DNA of 64,000 nucleotides. Source: Patiria miniata. Its lineage: Eukaryota; Echinodermata; Asteroidea; Valvatida; Asterinidae. Positions 56,901-64,000 of the stretch are shown here, piece by piece. The notes under the pieces were generated by a model that saw only the letters and a program-made list of their open reading frames with translations, made no database searches and was not told the origin of the DNA. The stretch is from NCBI RefSeq assembly GCF_015706575.1, contig NW_024037050.1, positions 5,890,001-5,954,000 on the forward strand, read 5' to 3'. Every line of letters starts with the position of its first letter. Within the stretch, counting starts at the first letter, position 1. A program made the translations under genes and the position numbers.

Positions 56901-59800
56901 AACCTTTAGAAAACGCCCTTCGCAACCACATGACTGTTACGCAGTGAAATATTGCGTCGCCTTCATGTTGCATTTGGATAAGGGTGTTCACAGATAACAT
57001 TTTGGGTATATATCATTGTATAATTGAATCTAATACAACTTGGAATGCAAAATGCTGGGTGTTTAGTCTTTGACAAAGATTTTGAAAGGATAATGAACAT
57101 GCAATCTCCTTTGACAGCTGAAATGTATTGGCCTAAGCTTAACTACAGGATTCTAATTGTACAGGAGGGGGAAAAATGGCCTTACAAAATCAACGATATC
57201 TCTGGTTGCATTGATGAAATTTCCTGATATTTTTACCAATTATAAACAATACCATGGGCTTTAAAATATTATAAAAATTGATTAGCTAGACCACCTTTTG
57301 AGCAAATCAGCGACGCCTTCATGCACAATGTTTATTGGGACACGCTGTATAGTTTTAAGGTTAGAGGTTTCATTTTCTGGATGGATAATATAGGTTTTCC
57401 CGGCCAATTTCACCAAGTTTTCATTCAATTTAACGCCTGGCTCATTCGATTTAGATTGAAATTGAAAGAACACGCAGATCGGCATTCGACAATCAAAAAG
57501 AATCATTCAATTTCACTATCCGAGCAATCTATCGCCTTTTAGCTTCACTCCTCCCTGTAAAAGATGCATTCATAATAAAATATCGCGTTGTTCATTCAAT
57601 TTTGTCTAAACCAGCAGTAAGGGGTTGATCGGGCATTCGTTTTCATTAATGGGCAAACATATTTCACATTTTGTCAAACATCTTTTAAGACTTCATACGT
57701 GTACGTATTCCTTAGCGTAAATCATGTATTTTTCTCAGGATTTTTTTTTTGTGCAACTCTTCACTACTGTGAAATGTGCGAAAACTACACATTTAACAAC
57801 ATTTTTTGGGTTAATCTTATTGCAAAAGTGCATTTCTTTAACCCTAAAGGGACCGGGGGCGGAATCTGCCCCCCGGCTGAGAGATGGTCAAAACAACCGG
57901 CCATTTTAGGGTTAAACATTTAAAAGTGTCCATGCTTTTCCGGACTACGTATGAGCGCGCTGTTACTGTCATGTCATTTCAGGAAGACACTGTTCAGTTT
58001 TGGGGGTTTTCTTTCAAATTATTCATCCAAAATTTTCTAATAGAAAACATTTGTGGGAAAGGGTTGCTCACTGGCTTACTGCCATGCATACTGACACATC
58101 AAAGAATCACCAAATGAAAGAAATTTATAACAGCAAAATATCCAAAATTCTAGCAATTTTTTGTGCTTAAATAGCCATGTAACATTAATCATGCCCGGAA
58201 TGCCATCACAGGTATTCTAATGAATGTGAAACTAAGGTTGCATTAGCATAAAACGGAGAAGGCATAATGTGTATATTTCAAGGTTTGTATTGAAAACTAA
58301 CTTTGCATGGGCCCTTTAAATACGGTAAGTGTTCGGTCAGACATACGCAAGAAAACATTTACGAAATAACACAAGAGAAGTGTCCCGATGATACAACCAT
58401 ACCGATGTCTTGCACTTCAAGAAGTCGTCAACGTAAATATGCCCCTTGCTCAAACGTTTAAACAAGTAGAAAAGATCAACAGTGAAAAAGAAATTATCTT
58501 AGTCCCTTTATTTCAATTAATTATATCGTTACATCTTGCTTCCATCATATCAGTTAATATGTAACTTTGTAAATGTTACAGTCATCAAGATTGTTTGGGG
58601 GGGATGAACCTCGGAGGAAACTATGAAAATATATCGATTAAAAAAAACCTTACTAATTAAAATGACCAAACGATGAAAGCGATTGCCCATAAACGAAAAA
58701 GAAACGAAAAGCATGGTTATACGTAATAAGCGCACATATGTTCGCTAATTTGAATGCGTCAACCGTCAAAAGGTTGCAAAGACTTAATTTAAGACTGCTA
58801 CAATTTAAGTCTTGAATGCAGCAAAACGAAATAGGATGCTCGAAAATGAAAATGAACATTCAGAGCAAAATCTTGGCTGCCTAAAAATGAAATTGAATGA
58901 ACCCAAAATTAAAAAGAAACCCCAATTTGACCACATGTGCCAAACTCACCTGAAATTGAATGGCTGATAATGAAACTGATTAGAAAAATTCCGAAATTCG
59001 CCGGGAAAACCTATAAGTTCCAGTGTTTTATGCTCTTTTTTGCCTTCCGAATTCCGAGAGAGGACGCAATGAGAGGCGGGGCCTCGAGGGGGCGTGTCCC
59101 ATTCCCTAAACACTCCAAAATACTCTGGTTTGAATTGACTAGAATACAGTCCATCTTGCACACCAAACCAATCTGACCCTAGCTGTAGTCAGCCGGGTGC
59201 AAATGTGAATGTTTTTCTAGCCAAATGTAACTAGGAGTGGTAACAGCGTAGTAACGTCACAACAAAGTGAATTAGTTAAAATCGCCGCAGATATTTTTTT
59301 TCACATGCCGTGTTTTGGCTTGCTAGATATTGAAAGCGCGTGTAACTTATCGTTTCGGTCGTTTATATCAACGAATGTCACAAGATTTTGTTCATGTATC
59401 TGTTTAAAAATAGAAAAGGGGGACAGAAAGGAAAAGAAAATACCTCCCACACTTCATCCTGGTCAGGTCCGCAGTAGACGTATCCCTCATCCTGAGATGC
59501 CCCAGCTACACCCTTGGTGGAGTCGCTCATGTAGCATTGGCCCGTCTCGGGCGAGTAGCTGATAGACTCGCACTCGGGGCGAGCAAAGCAGCTCCGCAGA
59601 CACTGGGCTTTGGATGACGTCTTACGGGAGACTCCCAAGCCGGCGTCCCCGTCACCAAGACGGATCCCCTTCTCACAATGGACCTTAAAACCGCGGTGAC
59701 CCCAGGACGATTCTATGCCGTGGACCCACGGTAGTACTGCGAAGACGACGCATGCTGCTGCTGCTGTTGCGTAGAGAAGTGTGGCCGCATTGGAGGCCAT
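41671..59800 (-). CDS. Secreted PAN/apple - 7x EGF - 2x SRCR protein (11-exon model)
   Basis: The coding exons in transcript order are 59,800-59,444; 50,127-50,073; 49,086-48,973; 48,457-48,344; 47,157-47,047; 46,450-46,340; 45,849-45,739; 45,137-45,027; 44,426-44,316; 43,148-42,837; 41,984-41,671. All junctions have AG acceptors and GT donors. Phases agree throughout (0 after exon 1, 1 at all others), and the sum is 1,821 nt, exactly 606 residues plus stop. The product has a signal peptide, a PAN/apple domain with six Cys, a Thr/Pro linker, seven EGF domains of the calcium-binding type, and two SRCR domains, with no membrane anchor. Such mixes of adhesion and scavenger-receptor modules suggest an extracellular recognition or matrix role; this is inferred. 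Intron 1 is about 9.3 kb. Extra or alternative exons cannot be excluded. Confidence 0.82.
42300..42500. repeat. G-run region in last intron
   Basis: Several long G runs (for example 42,469-42,482 and 42,485-42,492) could form G-quadruplexes on the plus strand. They lie in the intron between the two SRCR exons. No element was recognised. Confidence 0.55.
42837..43148 (-). other. Exon 10: first SRCR domain
   Basis: 312 bp, phase 1 at both ends. It encodes [39 protein letters not shown] and a [10 protein letters not shown] close. Six Cys, as in exon 11. The two SRCR exons are clear duplicates. Confidence 0.88.
43661..43796. mobile_element. Palindromic MITE, ~136 bp, with TGACGTCA arms
   Basis: Inverted arms AATAAGCCTCTGTACTAATG and CTTTCCTATGG/CCATAGGAAAG. 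It sits in the intron after exon 9. The paralogous intron after exon 6 lacks it (TCTGATTCCAATTAATG near 46,180). A close relative is at 54,299. Confidence 0.8.
43936..44306. mobile_element. ~370-bp MITE with ~50-bp TIRs, copy 1
   Basis: The ends are AATTCGGACGATTCACTATG and the inverted GTGAATCGCTCGAATT, followed inward by GCAGTGCGCCACCA and GTTTGCC. The paralogous intron (GAAGTCAAATTGGGTC near 46,322-46,335) is an empty site. AATT is present at both borders. Confidence 0.82.
44316..44426 (-). other. Exon 9: EGF domain (type alpha)
   Basis: 111 bp, phase 1-1: [37 protein letters not shown]. It has the N-x-N-E-C calcium lead-in and the C-x-D-x4-Y-x-C-x-C hydroxylation pattern. Nearly identical to exon 6. 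Confidence 0.88.
44480..45738 (-). repeat. Tandem exon-intron duplication, ~712 bp
   Basis: Bases from about 44,490 to 45,137 and about 45,202 to 45,849 are near identical, intron and EGF exon together. The identical 100-codon open frames inside the introns (44,688-44,990; 45,400-45,702) are by-products, not genes. Confidence 0.88.
45027..45137 (-). other. Exon 8: EGF domain (type beta)
   Basis: 111 bp, phase 1-1, with [28 protein letters not shown]. The exon and its intron are almost a copy of exon 7 and its intron (offset 712 bp). Confidence 0.88.
45739..45849 (-). other. Exon 7: EGF domain (type beta)
   Basis: 111 bp, phase 1-1, with [21 protein letters not shown] and [12 protein letters not shown]. 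Partner of exon 8 in the newest duplication. Confidence 0.88.
46340..46450 (-). other. Exon 6: EGF domain (type alpha)
   Basis: 111 bp, phase 1-1, with [21 protein letters not shown] and [12 protein letters not shown]. Its downstream intron is a paralogue of the intron after exon 9. Confidence 0.88.
47047..47157 (-). other. Exon 5: EGF domain (type beta)
   Basis: 111 bp, phase 1-1, beta type ([12 protein letters not shown]). The intron to its left is a diverged relative of those after exons 7 and 8. Confidence 0.87.
47527..47945. mobile_element. hAT-type MITE, 419 bp, in intron 4
   Basis: The ends are CACAACCTCGTCCCCAG and CTGGGGGCGAGGTTG. The 8-bp duplication GCTTCGAC is perfect (47,519-47,526 and 47,946-47,953). 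It is a relative, in opposite direction, of the element at 38,302, with an extra internal block. Confidence 0.85.
48344..48457 (-). other. Exon 4: EGF domain
   Basis: 114 bp, phase 1-1: [37 protein letters not shown]. It has a GTGAGT donor and is more diverged than exons 5-9. Confidence 0.88.
48558..48922. mobile_element. 365-bp MITE with ~50-bp TIRs, copy 2
   Basis: AATTCGGGCGATTCAAAATG at the left and TGTGAATCGCCCGAATT at the right, with the core reversed relative to copy 1. GATGT occurs directly on both sides (48,553-48,557; 48,923-48,927), which fits a 5-bp TSD. It lies in intron 3. Confidence 0.85.
48973..49086 (-). other. Exon 3: EGF domain
   Basis: 114 bp, phase 1-1: [22 protein letters not shown], then [14 protein letters not shown]. 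It has a GTGAGT donor and is the most N-terminal EGF domain. Confidence 0.88.
49087..50072. other. Intron 2 of the PAN-EGF-SRCR gene
   Basis: No exon or element was recognised. A short interstitial telomere-like run, AACCCTAACCCTAACCCTG, lies near 49,215-49,233 between inverted AACATAGGTATT words. Confidence 0.6.
50073..50127 (-). other. Exon 2: Thr/Pro linker
   Basis: 55 bp between a CATTCAG acceptor and a GTAAGT donor, read as [18 protein letters not shown]. The entry phase (0) matches exon 1 and the exit phase (1) matches exon 3. The short Thr-rich peptide would be a flexible, probably O-glycosylated spacer. It is short, so less certain than the others. Confidence 0.55.
51349..52185 (+). 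repeat. Intronic segmental duplication, copy A
   Basis: It matches 57,388-58,610 in the same direction (for example ATATAGGTTTTCCCGGCCAA, then AAAACGGAGAAGGCA). Copy B has about 480 extra bases in the middle. The distance between copies is about 6 kb. A part of it recurs inverted near 58,920-59,020. Confidence 0.8.
54299..54441. mobile_element. Near-perfect 143-bp palindrome (foldback MITE)
   Basis: The arms read AATAAGCCTCTGTACTGATG and its complement, with TGACGTCA near each tip, CTTTCCTATGG and a CCGCGGGGCCCC centre. It is a relative of the element at 43,661, with better matched arms, so probably a younger insertion. Confidence 0.88.
55702..57347. mobile_element. Tc1/mariner-like element, ends recognised
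   Basis: Inverted ends CAGCGTGTCCCAATAAACAT and ATGTTTATTGGGACACGCTG, each next to TA (55,700-55,701 and 57,348-57,349). CAGNGTGTCCC ends and a TA target are typical of Tc1/mariner-related elements. 1,646 bp is a plausible length for an autonomous copy, but I could not recognise a transposase, so it is degraded or non-autonomous. Confidence 0.65.
57388..58610 (+). repeat. Intronic segmental duplication, copy B
   Basis: Partner of 51,349-52,185. It is interrupted at about 57,590-58,070 by sequence not in copy A, which includes the 70-bp TTAA element. This marks an insertion into B or a loss from A. Confidence 0.78.
57842..57911. mobile_element. 70-bp TTAA-flanked mini-MITE
   Basis: CCCTAAAGGG at the left and CCATTTTAGGG at the right, with TTAA on both sides (57,838-57,841 and 57,912-57,915). 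A GGGGGCGG..CCCCCCGG hairpin is inside. Too short to code. Confidence 0.65.
59444..59800 (-). other. Exon 1: signal peptide and PAN/apple domain
   Basis: 357 bp. The ATG at 59,800 is in a good context (AAACCATGG on the gene strand). The signal peptide has an A/V-rich core ending near PWVHG. Six Cys follow in PAN/apple spacing (VHC, AQC, SC, EC, QC, YC), and the exon ends DQDEVWE before GTATTT. Confidence 0.85.
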
Positions 59801-60010
59801 GGTTTCTCATCAACTTCTCTCCTCCCGATAACAAAACAAAAAAATCTGAAATCCCACAGTCCCTTATTTCCAGAATCACCAGAAGTATCAATTAATCGCC
59901 ATCTCTTGAGGACCTCCCTGTTTTTCTCCGAGCGTATAGGATACGACAGAAAACTATTCTGGATGAAATACACTAGGCCTACACCGAATTTACGGCTCCC
60001 ATGCACCAGT
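59801..60010 (-). promoter_or_regulatory. 5' flank of the PAN-EGF-SRCR gene, conserved in the duplicate
   Basis: Upstream of the ATG, words such as CTGAAATCCCA, AGTCCCTTA, GTATCAATT, TCTTGAGGACC and TTCTGGATGAAA recur in the same order upstream of the orphan exon (36,674-36,890). The shared block probably covers the 5' UTR and proximal promoter. No TATA box was placed. Confidence 0.55.
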
Positions 60011-60950
60011 TAACACTCGAGCCTGAGGTGCGTATCTAAGCTTGTTGTTAAAAAAATGATGAGCAGTGACCTCACGCCGGCCGGAGGCGGATTGAGTGCT
60101 GTCGTGCGCCGAATGGTATTTTGATCGAATAGCTGGTATGGTCCTGCTGATGTGTATTAATAGAGATTTTTCTAAGTATAACAGCTACCGGTTCATCTTT
60201 TTCTGCGCCGATTATTTGAGACAAACACCGCCAGTTTGGCGTCCTTATTGGCGTGACTGGCGTCATATGTCATTATTTATTATTTAGGTTGAAGAATCAA
60301 AAACATAATCTTCCATTTGGACACGCAGCCACTCACCTCTTACCAAGAATTGCGTTCATGCGTAAAACGTAGTGAGTAGAATTTATCTCAGTTAAGAAAT
60401 TGATAGGTTAGTGATCGGAACTCATATTGTCGCCGAGAGAGAGATTTTAAACTGGAAACAAAACCGCGATACTTTACAGTCGAGTAGTTAATTTGCTATA
60501 CACATTGAAGAGCACGCATTCTGGAATTTGTATTCTTGTGGAGACATTTCTTTGTTCTCGTGTAGTAAAGTTTTCGAGTTTAAAATTGACGTTTCAAAAT
60601 GCTCTATTTTAACCAGAATTAATTTCCTGGGCTGAAATTTGGACTAAATATCCCTTTTCTAAAACTCTTCCATTTGCGACAAATCAACCTACCTTGGAAA
60701 TTCCTAGTTTTCGAGTAAAATCCATATATCTATTTCGTGAAATTCTTGTGGAGACGTATACAATCTTTTGTTCCCTATTGTGTGCATGTCTCCGTAAGGT
60801 AGTAAATTCCAGCACCACTTAACGAGTCGGCTAACACACACTTGCCTTTGTCACGGGGTCATCTTGGGATGATGCATGGTAACTTTCAATTATTAACATG
60901 ACCTTGTGGAGGAGGTAACGTGGATCGAGTTAACGCTTTTTTCCCCTAAA
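60011..60950. other. No gene recognised
   Basis: Intergenic sequence. No ORF with a domain and no clear repeat. Confidence 0.5.
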
Positions 60951-60954
60951 GACC

Positions 60955-61275
60955 GCGGGGTGTTGCATTGAGCTGGTGGTCTGCGGGTAATTCTGCAGGT
61001 TGTGGGTTCGATTCTCGCCTGGGGCTGTGCCGCTGTGGTGTGCGCCCTCATGGGCGAGGCACTTTTGTCGCTCATTGCTTCTCTCCACCCAGAAGAAAAT
61101 GGGTGCCTGTGAGGGCAGAGATGGTCATTGTGCTTGATTCTAGCTGCCTTGCGCCGAATGGTTGCATCGAGCTGTATACTCCTCAGGGAGCTGAGATTAT
61201 ATTTAGAATGTTTCATTTCAATGTTTTCATTTGAATATTTTCATTGGCCTGATGATCAGGAGTAATAATAATACA
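60955..61275 (+). mobile_element. tRNA-derived SINE
   Basis: It has a tRNA-like head with an A-box-like GAGCTGGTGGTCTG and a B box GGTTCGATTC, then a conserved-looking body (GGGCGAGGCACTTTTGTCGC, CTCTCCACCCAG). The tail is GGCCTGATGATCAGGAGTAA followed by a short TAA run. Layout and length fit a SINE2-type element of the kind common in invertebrate deuterostomes. It is not a functional tRNA gene. Confidence 0.75.
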
Positions 61276-61509
61276 GAAGCGCTTTGATCTTTAATTAAAC
61301 GCGTTTTAATAATACGTATCATGTCTCCCTAATGTCACAGCCCCCCTTTAGAGGCAAAATGTTGTTGTCGGAATAATGTTATTTTTGTTGCTCGTGGTCT
61401 AATTAGTAAACACACCGAAATTCGTGGAAAAAGGACAGGGCACATTTAAGTTTGAAAAAATATGTGCCCAAGTCTATGGGGATGTCTCCCAAATTTCCAA
61501 TCCAGGGTA

Positions 61510-61541
<32 letters not shown>
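61510..61541. repeat. (ATT)n microsatellite
   Basis: About ten ATT units in a row. Confidence 0.9.
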
Positions 61542-61808
61542 AGACCAAAAGGGAAAAAGGATATAAGTTATTTTTGGTTCATTTTTATTAACGTTTGAAA
61601 CTTCACTTGTCGAAGCCTCATAAATAGAGCGTGGTCAACAGTATTGTGATAAACGCGTTTGCTTTATCGAGTCTTGAATAGTGGAATTTCATTGGCAAGA
61701 ACAGCAACGTGTATAATCTGTGAAAATAACCGTTCACTCATTATGCACTGCGCTGAAAATAAATTACCTCACATGTACTTCTTTGCATATAAATTGCCTC
61801 TGCGTTAA

Positions 61809-62325
61809 AGAGAAGATACAACATTTCCAAACATCAAAAAACGAAATGATTAAATTATCACAAAATATCTTACTGGATTGTTTGGGAATGACAGTCCAAA
61901 GCATCCTGTAAAATCAGGGCTTCCGGTGTGCTGACATTTTCAAGAAAACTTGTATTTTTCCAGCGCTGGTCGGCCGACCAGCGTTGGAGAAAACTGGCTT
62001 TTTGTCAAAAACTCCTATTTTTTCATATTTAGTTATTCCGCATTTCCTTAGCAATTGATTACACACCTGTGAATGGGTACAAGCTGCTAGACTGATTCTC
62101 TGACCTTACGATTCCCCAAAGTCTATACATTGTTCCGTTTCATATTAAGTGGGGTCAGGGAACCAGACTACAAGAACATGGTTGGTTTTCTTGGATTTTC
62201 TAGCATCTCCAAACCCAAAACGTGAAGCAAGTCAGTTTAACAATATTTTCTATAACATACTAATCCTCCGAATCCATTTATTTCTGAAAATTGCAGCAAA
62301 AGCAAATGTTGTATATACATTCCCT
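61809..62325. mobile_element. TTAA-flanked MITE, copy 3 (517 bp)
   Basis: TTAA at 61,805-61,808 and 62,326-62,329, ACAACATTTCC-type inverted ends, and the central GGTCGGCCGACCAGCG palindrome near 61,967-61,985. Same family as 27,834 and 41,062. Confidence 0.85.
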
Positions 62326-62329
62326 TTAA

Positions 62330-63405
62330 AAACACCAACATCCCAGTAGTCAGCAATTGTTTATTTTATGTTTGAATTCGAATTGGCAAATATTGCGCTG
62401 ATGAGTGTATTGATGCAATGCTAGGGGCGTGACTAGGTTCAACTTGCAGGGGATGGAACCTAGGGCGTAGTCTATGGAATATCCCCTTGCACGTCAAGCG
62501 TCTATGATATGCCAGCAGATTCGGCGATTATTTGTGCAACGAGACTGCGTCTTGACCTCGAGATTCTGACCATTCAGCGGGCGCCTTCTATATCGGGTCT
62601 TCGGTAACCCGTTTTGAAAGCCAATGTCTGGTTTTATCAGATCTATACGCCCAGTGTTGTATGACACAAACATGGCATCCAAAGTGACCAGTCAGTAGTT
62701 TAGTCCAGTTTTCGGATTGAAATGACGTCATGTCGACTCCGATTGGCTAGCGCGCGGGGTCGCATAGATTTGCATGCTTAGATCGACGTCGGACCAGAGA
62801 CAGAGAGAGCTCCGTTGGACCAACAGGTGCTGCTCAGACCTAGGGCGGGGCATCTCATTTTTGGAAGAAGTACTCGATTGATTTTTAACGACAAAAAGCT
62901 CATTTTTTTGCCCTCGGGCTGGAGAAGGGCACTGTGACCCCACCCCACCCCCAGTTACACAACAGATGCAGTCATGAATCTATTGTGATTAACCATACAG
63001 TAGATCGTGTTGGTCTAAGGTAGGGCCATTAAGGTATCATTTATTCTATCCAAGGTCTCCTAATGGCAAAAATCTATTACACGCTTCAATGGCGGTACCG
63101 AGACTAGTCAGCGTCATCTACGTCTTGCCATGGTGACTTCATGTCACCGTAATATAGGTGGTTATTAATTAAATATCGACTACTTCAGTTAGTGCAAGGA
63201 CCAAGGCATTTGAACGCAGCCACTGAATTATAAATATACATTATGGACTAGCTGTCAAAACTTAAACCAAATAGACTTGATATATCGCTCATCTAAGTCA
63301 ATGGAGAAAAAAAAGCAGTGCGCCACTTCTTTTTTAGCTTTCTGTCCAAAATAAGACCAAATAGATTTTGTACACCCTGCAGTTGACCAGTCGTTCGGTC
63401 GTCCG
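62330..63405. other. No gene recognised
   Basis: Intergenic sequence with short chance ORFs only. A CCCCACCCCACCCCC run is near 62,938. Confidence 0.5.
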
Positions 63406-63407
63406 TT

Positions 63408-64000
63408 GTGGACGGTAATTCTGTCCCCCGGTAAAAGTGTCCGGGGGGACAGAATTACCTAGGTAAAAGTGTCCCCCCTGTCCCGTTAATTCTGTCCCCC
63501 TCCAGGTAATTCTGTCCCCTCCAGTTAATTCTGTCCCCCCTGGTTTTGCACGCATAAGTTGTTATATTGATGTTATTATAATGAGTTCAGCGCACAGGGA
63601 ATATATTTTTAGATTTGTCCACCCTTCATCAATGATTATCAAAATGAAATTAACGTTTAGATGTTAATCAACCGATCTATGTTTCTGCAAGAAAGCAGAA
63701 AAGGCACGCGTAGTAATACTCAACCTATCGCTAGCGCGCGCACGCCCTCCGTAGGTGCGGTACAGTCGCGCGCACGCCCACCATGCAAATCGCTCGCTCC
63801 CGAAGTTGTCATCAAAACGGGAGTTGCATGTGCTTTGCCGTAAGCACCATTCCCGAATTTAGCAAGGCGCCGAGCAAAAACAGTTAATAACTTTACTAAT
63901 ATACAGTCTGGGTGCTAGCCTTGTGACGTTGCACGGGGACACATTTACCAGGGGGGACACATTTACCGTCGTGCAGGGGGACAGATTTACCTAGAGGGGG
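63408..64000. repeat. Element bounded by inverted GGTAAATNTGTCCCCC-type arrays (cut by window end)
   Basis: The left array (63,414-63,543) repeats GGTAATTCTGTCCCC and GGTAAAAGTGTCC words, partly as a hairpin. The right array (63,934-64,000) repeats the inverse, GGGGACACATTTACC and GGGGACAGATTTACC. Arrays of inverted subterminal motifs around a 390-bp core suggest a transposon whose right end may lie beyond the window. Confidence 0.65.

Larger units (their letters stand above)
50128..59443. other. Intron 1 of the PAN-EGF-SRCR gene (~9.3 kb)
   Basis: Non-coding by frame arithmetic. It holds an internal segmental duplication, mariner-like ends, a 143-bp palindrome, a 70-bp TTAA element, and G/C runs at 53,770-54,015. 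The many short ORFs carry no recognisable domain. Confidence 0.65.

Noticed and set aside
60955-61030. tRNA gene
   Set aside because: A and B boxes are present, but the cloverleaf is not convincing, and a SINE body and TAA tail follow.

Overview
The window looks like transposon-rich chromosomal DNA from a marine invertebrate. One split host gene joins PAN/apple, calcium-binding EGF and SRCR domains. Introns have GT-AG ends, there is a tRNA-type SINE, and there are BEL/Pao, Penelope-like, Helitron and hAT elements. Together these fit an invertebrate deuterostome (cephalochordate, echinoderm or hemichordate) best, but the clade is inferred. No prokaryotic genes, rRNA or free-standing tRNA genes were seen.

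1-13.2 kb is almost pure repeat. A composite family is present in several copies. Each carries TGACGTCA palindromes, a conserved non-coding body and, at one end, a purine tract followed by perfect stem-loops. One copy is split by a clean 1,886-bp hAT insertion (8-bp TIRs, 8-bp TSD, GGCCTC arrays near both ends). Further copies lie at 34.0-36.1 kb. A 305-bp inverted-repeat element ends this region.

14.3-28.35 kb is a nest of retroelements. Two same-direction copies of a Penelope-like element (PLE, minus strand) flank a BEL/Pao fossil (plus strand). The right PLE copy has an RT ORF and a GIY-YIG part split by a solo LTR with a 5-bp TSD; the left copy keeps the uninterrupted site. A TTAA-flanked MITE caps the PLE RT. 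28.5-33.1 kb is the 5' part of a Helitron (basic region, PHD finger, C76-like and OTU peptidase domains, DUF6570-like region, start of the Helitron N domain). It is joined directly to an end of the same hAT family.

36.2-60 kb holds the host gene, on the minus strand. Its 11 coding exons (59,800 down to 41,671) sum to 1,821 nt in one frame: signal peptide, PAN/apple, Thr/Pro linker, seven EGF, two SRCR, stop. The EGF exons arose by tandem duplication of about 0.7-kb exon-plus-intron units. A second, about 85% identical first exon with its own 5' flank sits at 36.3-36.7 kb without visible downstream exons. Introns and flanks carry many short inverted-repeat elements, some dated by empty sites in the duplicated introns.

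60-64 kb is non-coding, with a SINE, another TTAA MITE and an unusual terminal array of GGTAAATNTGTCCCCC-like motifs.
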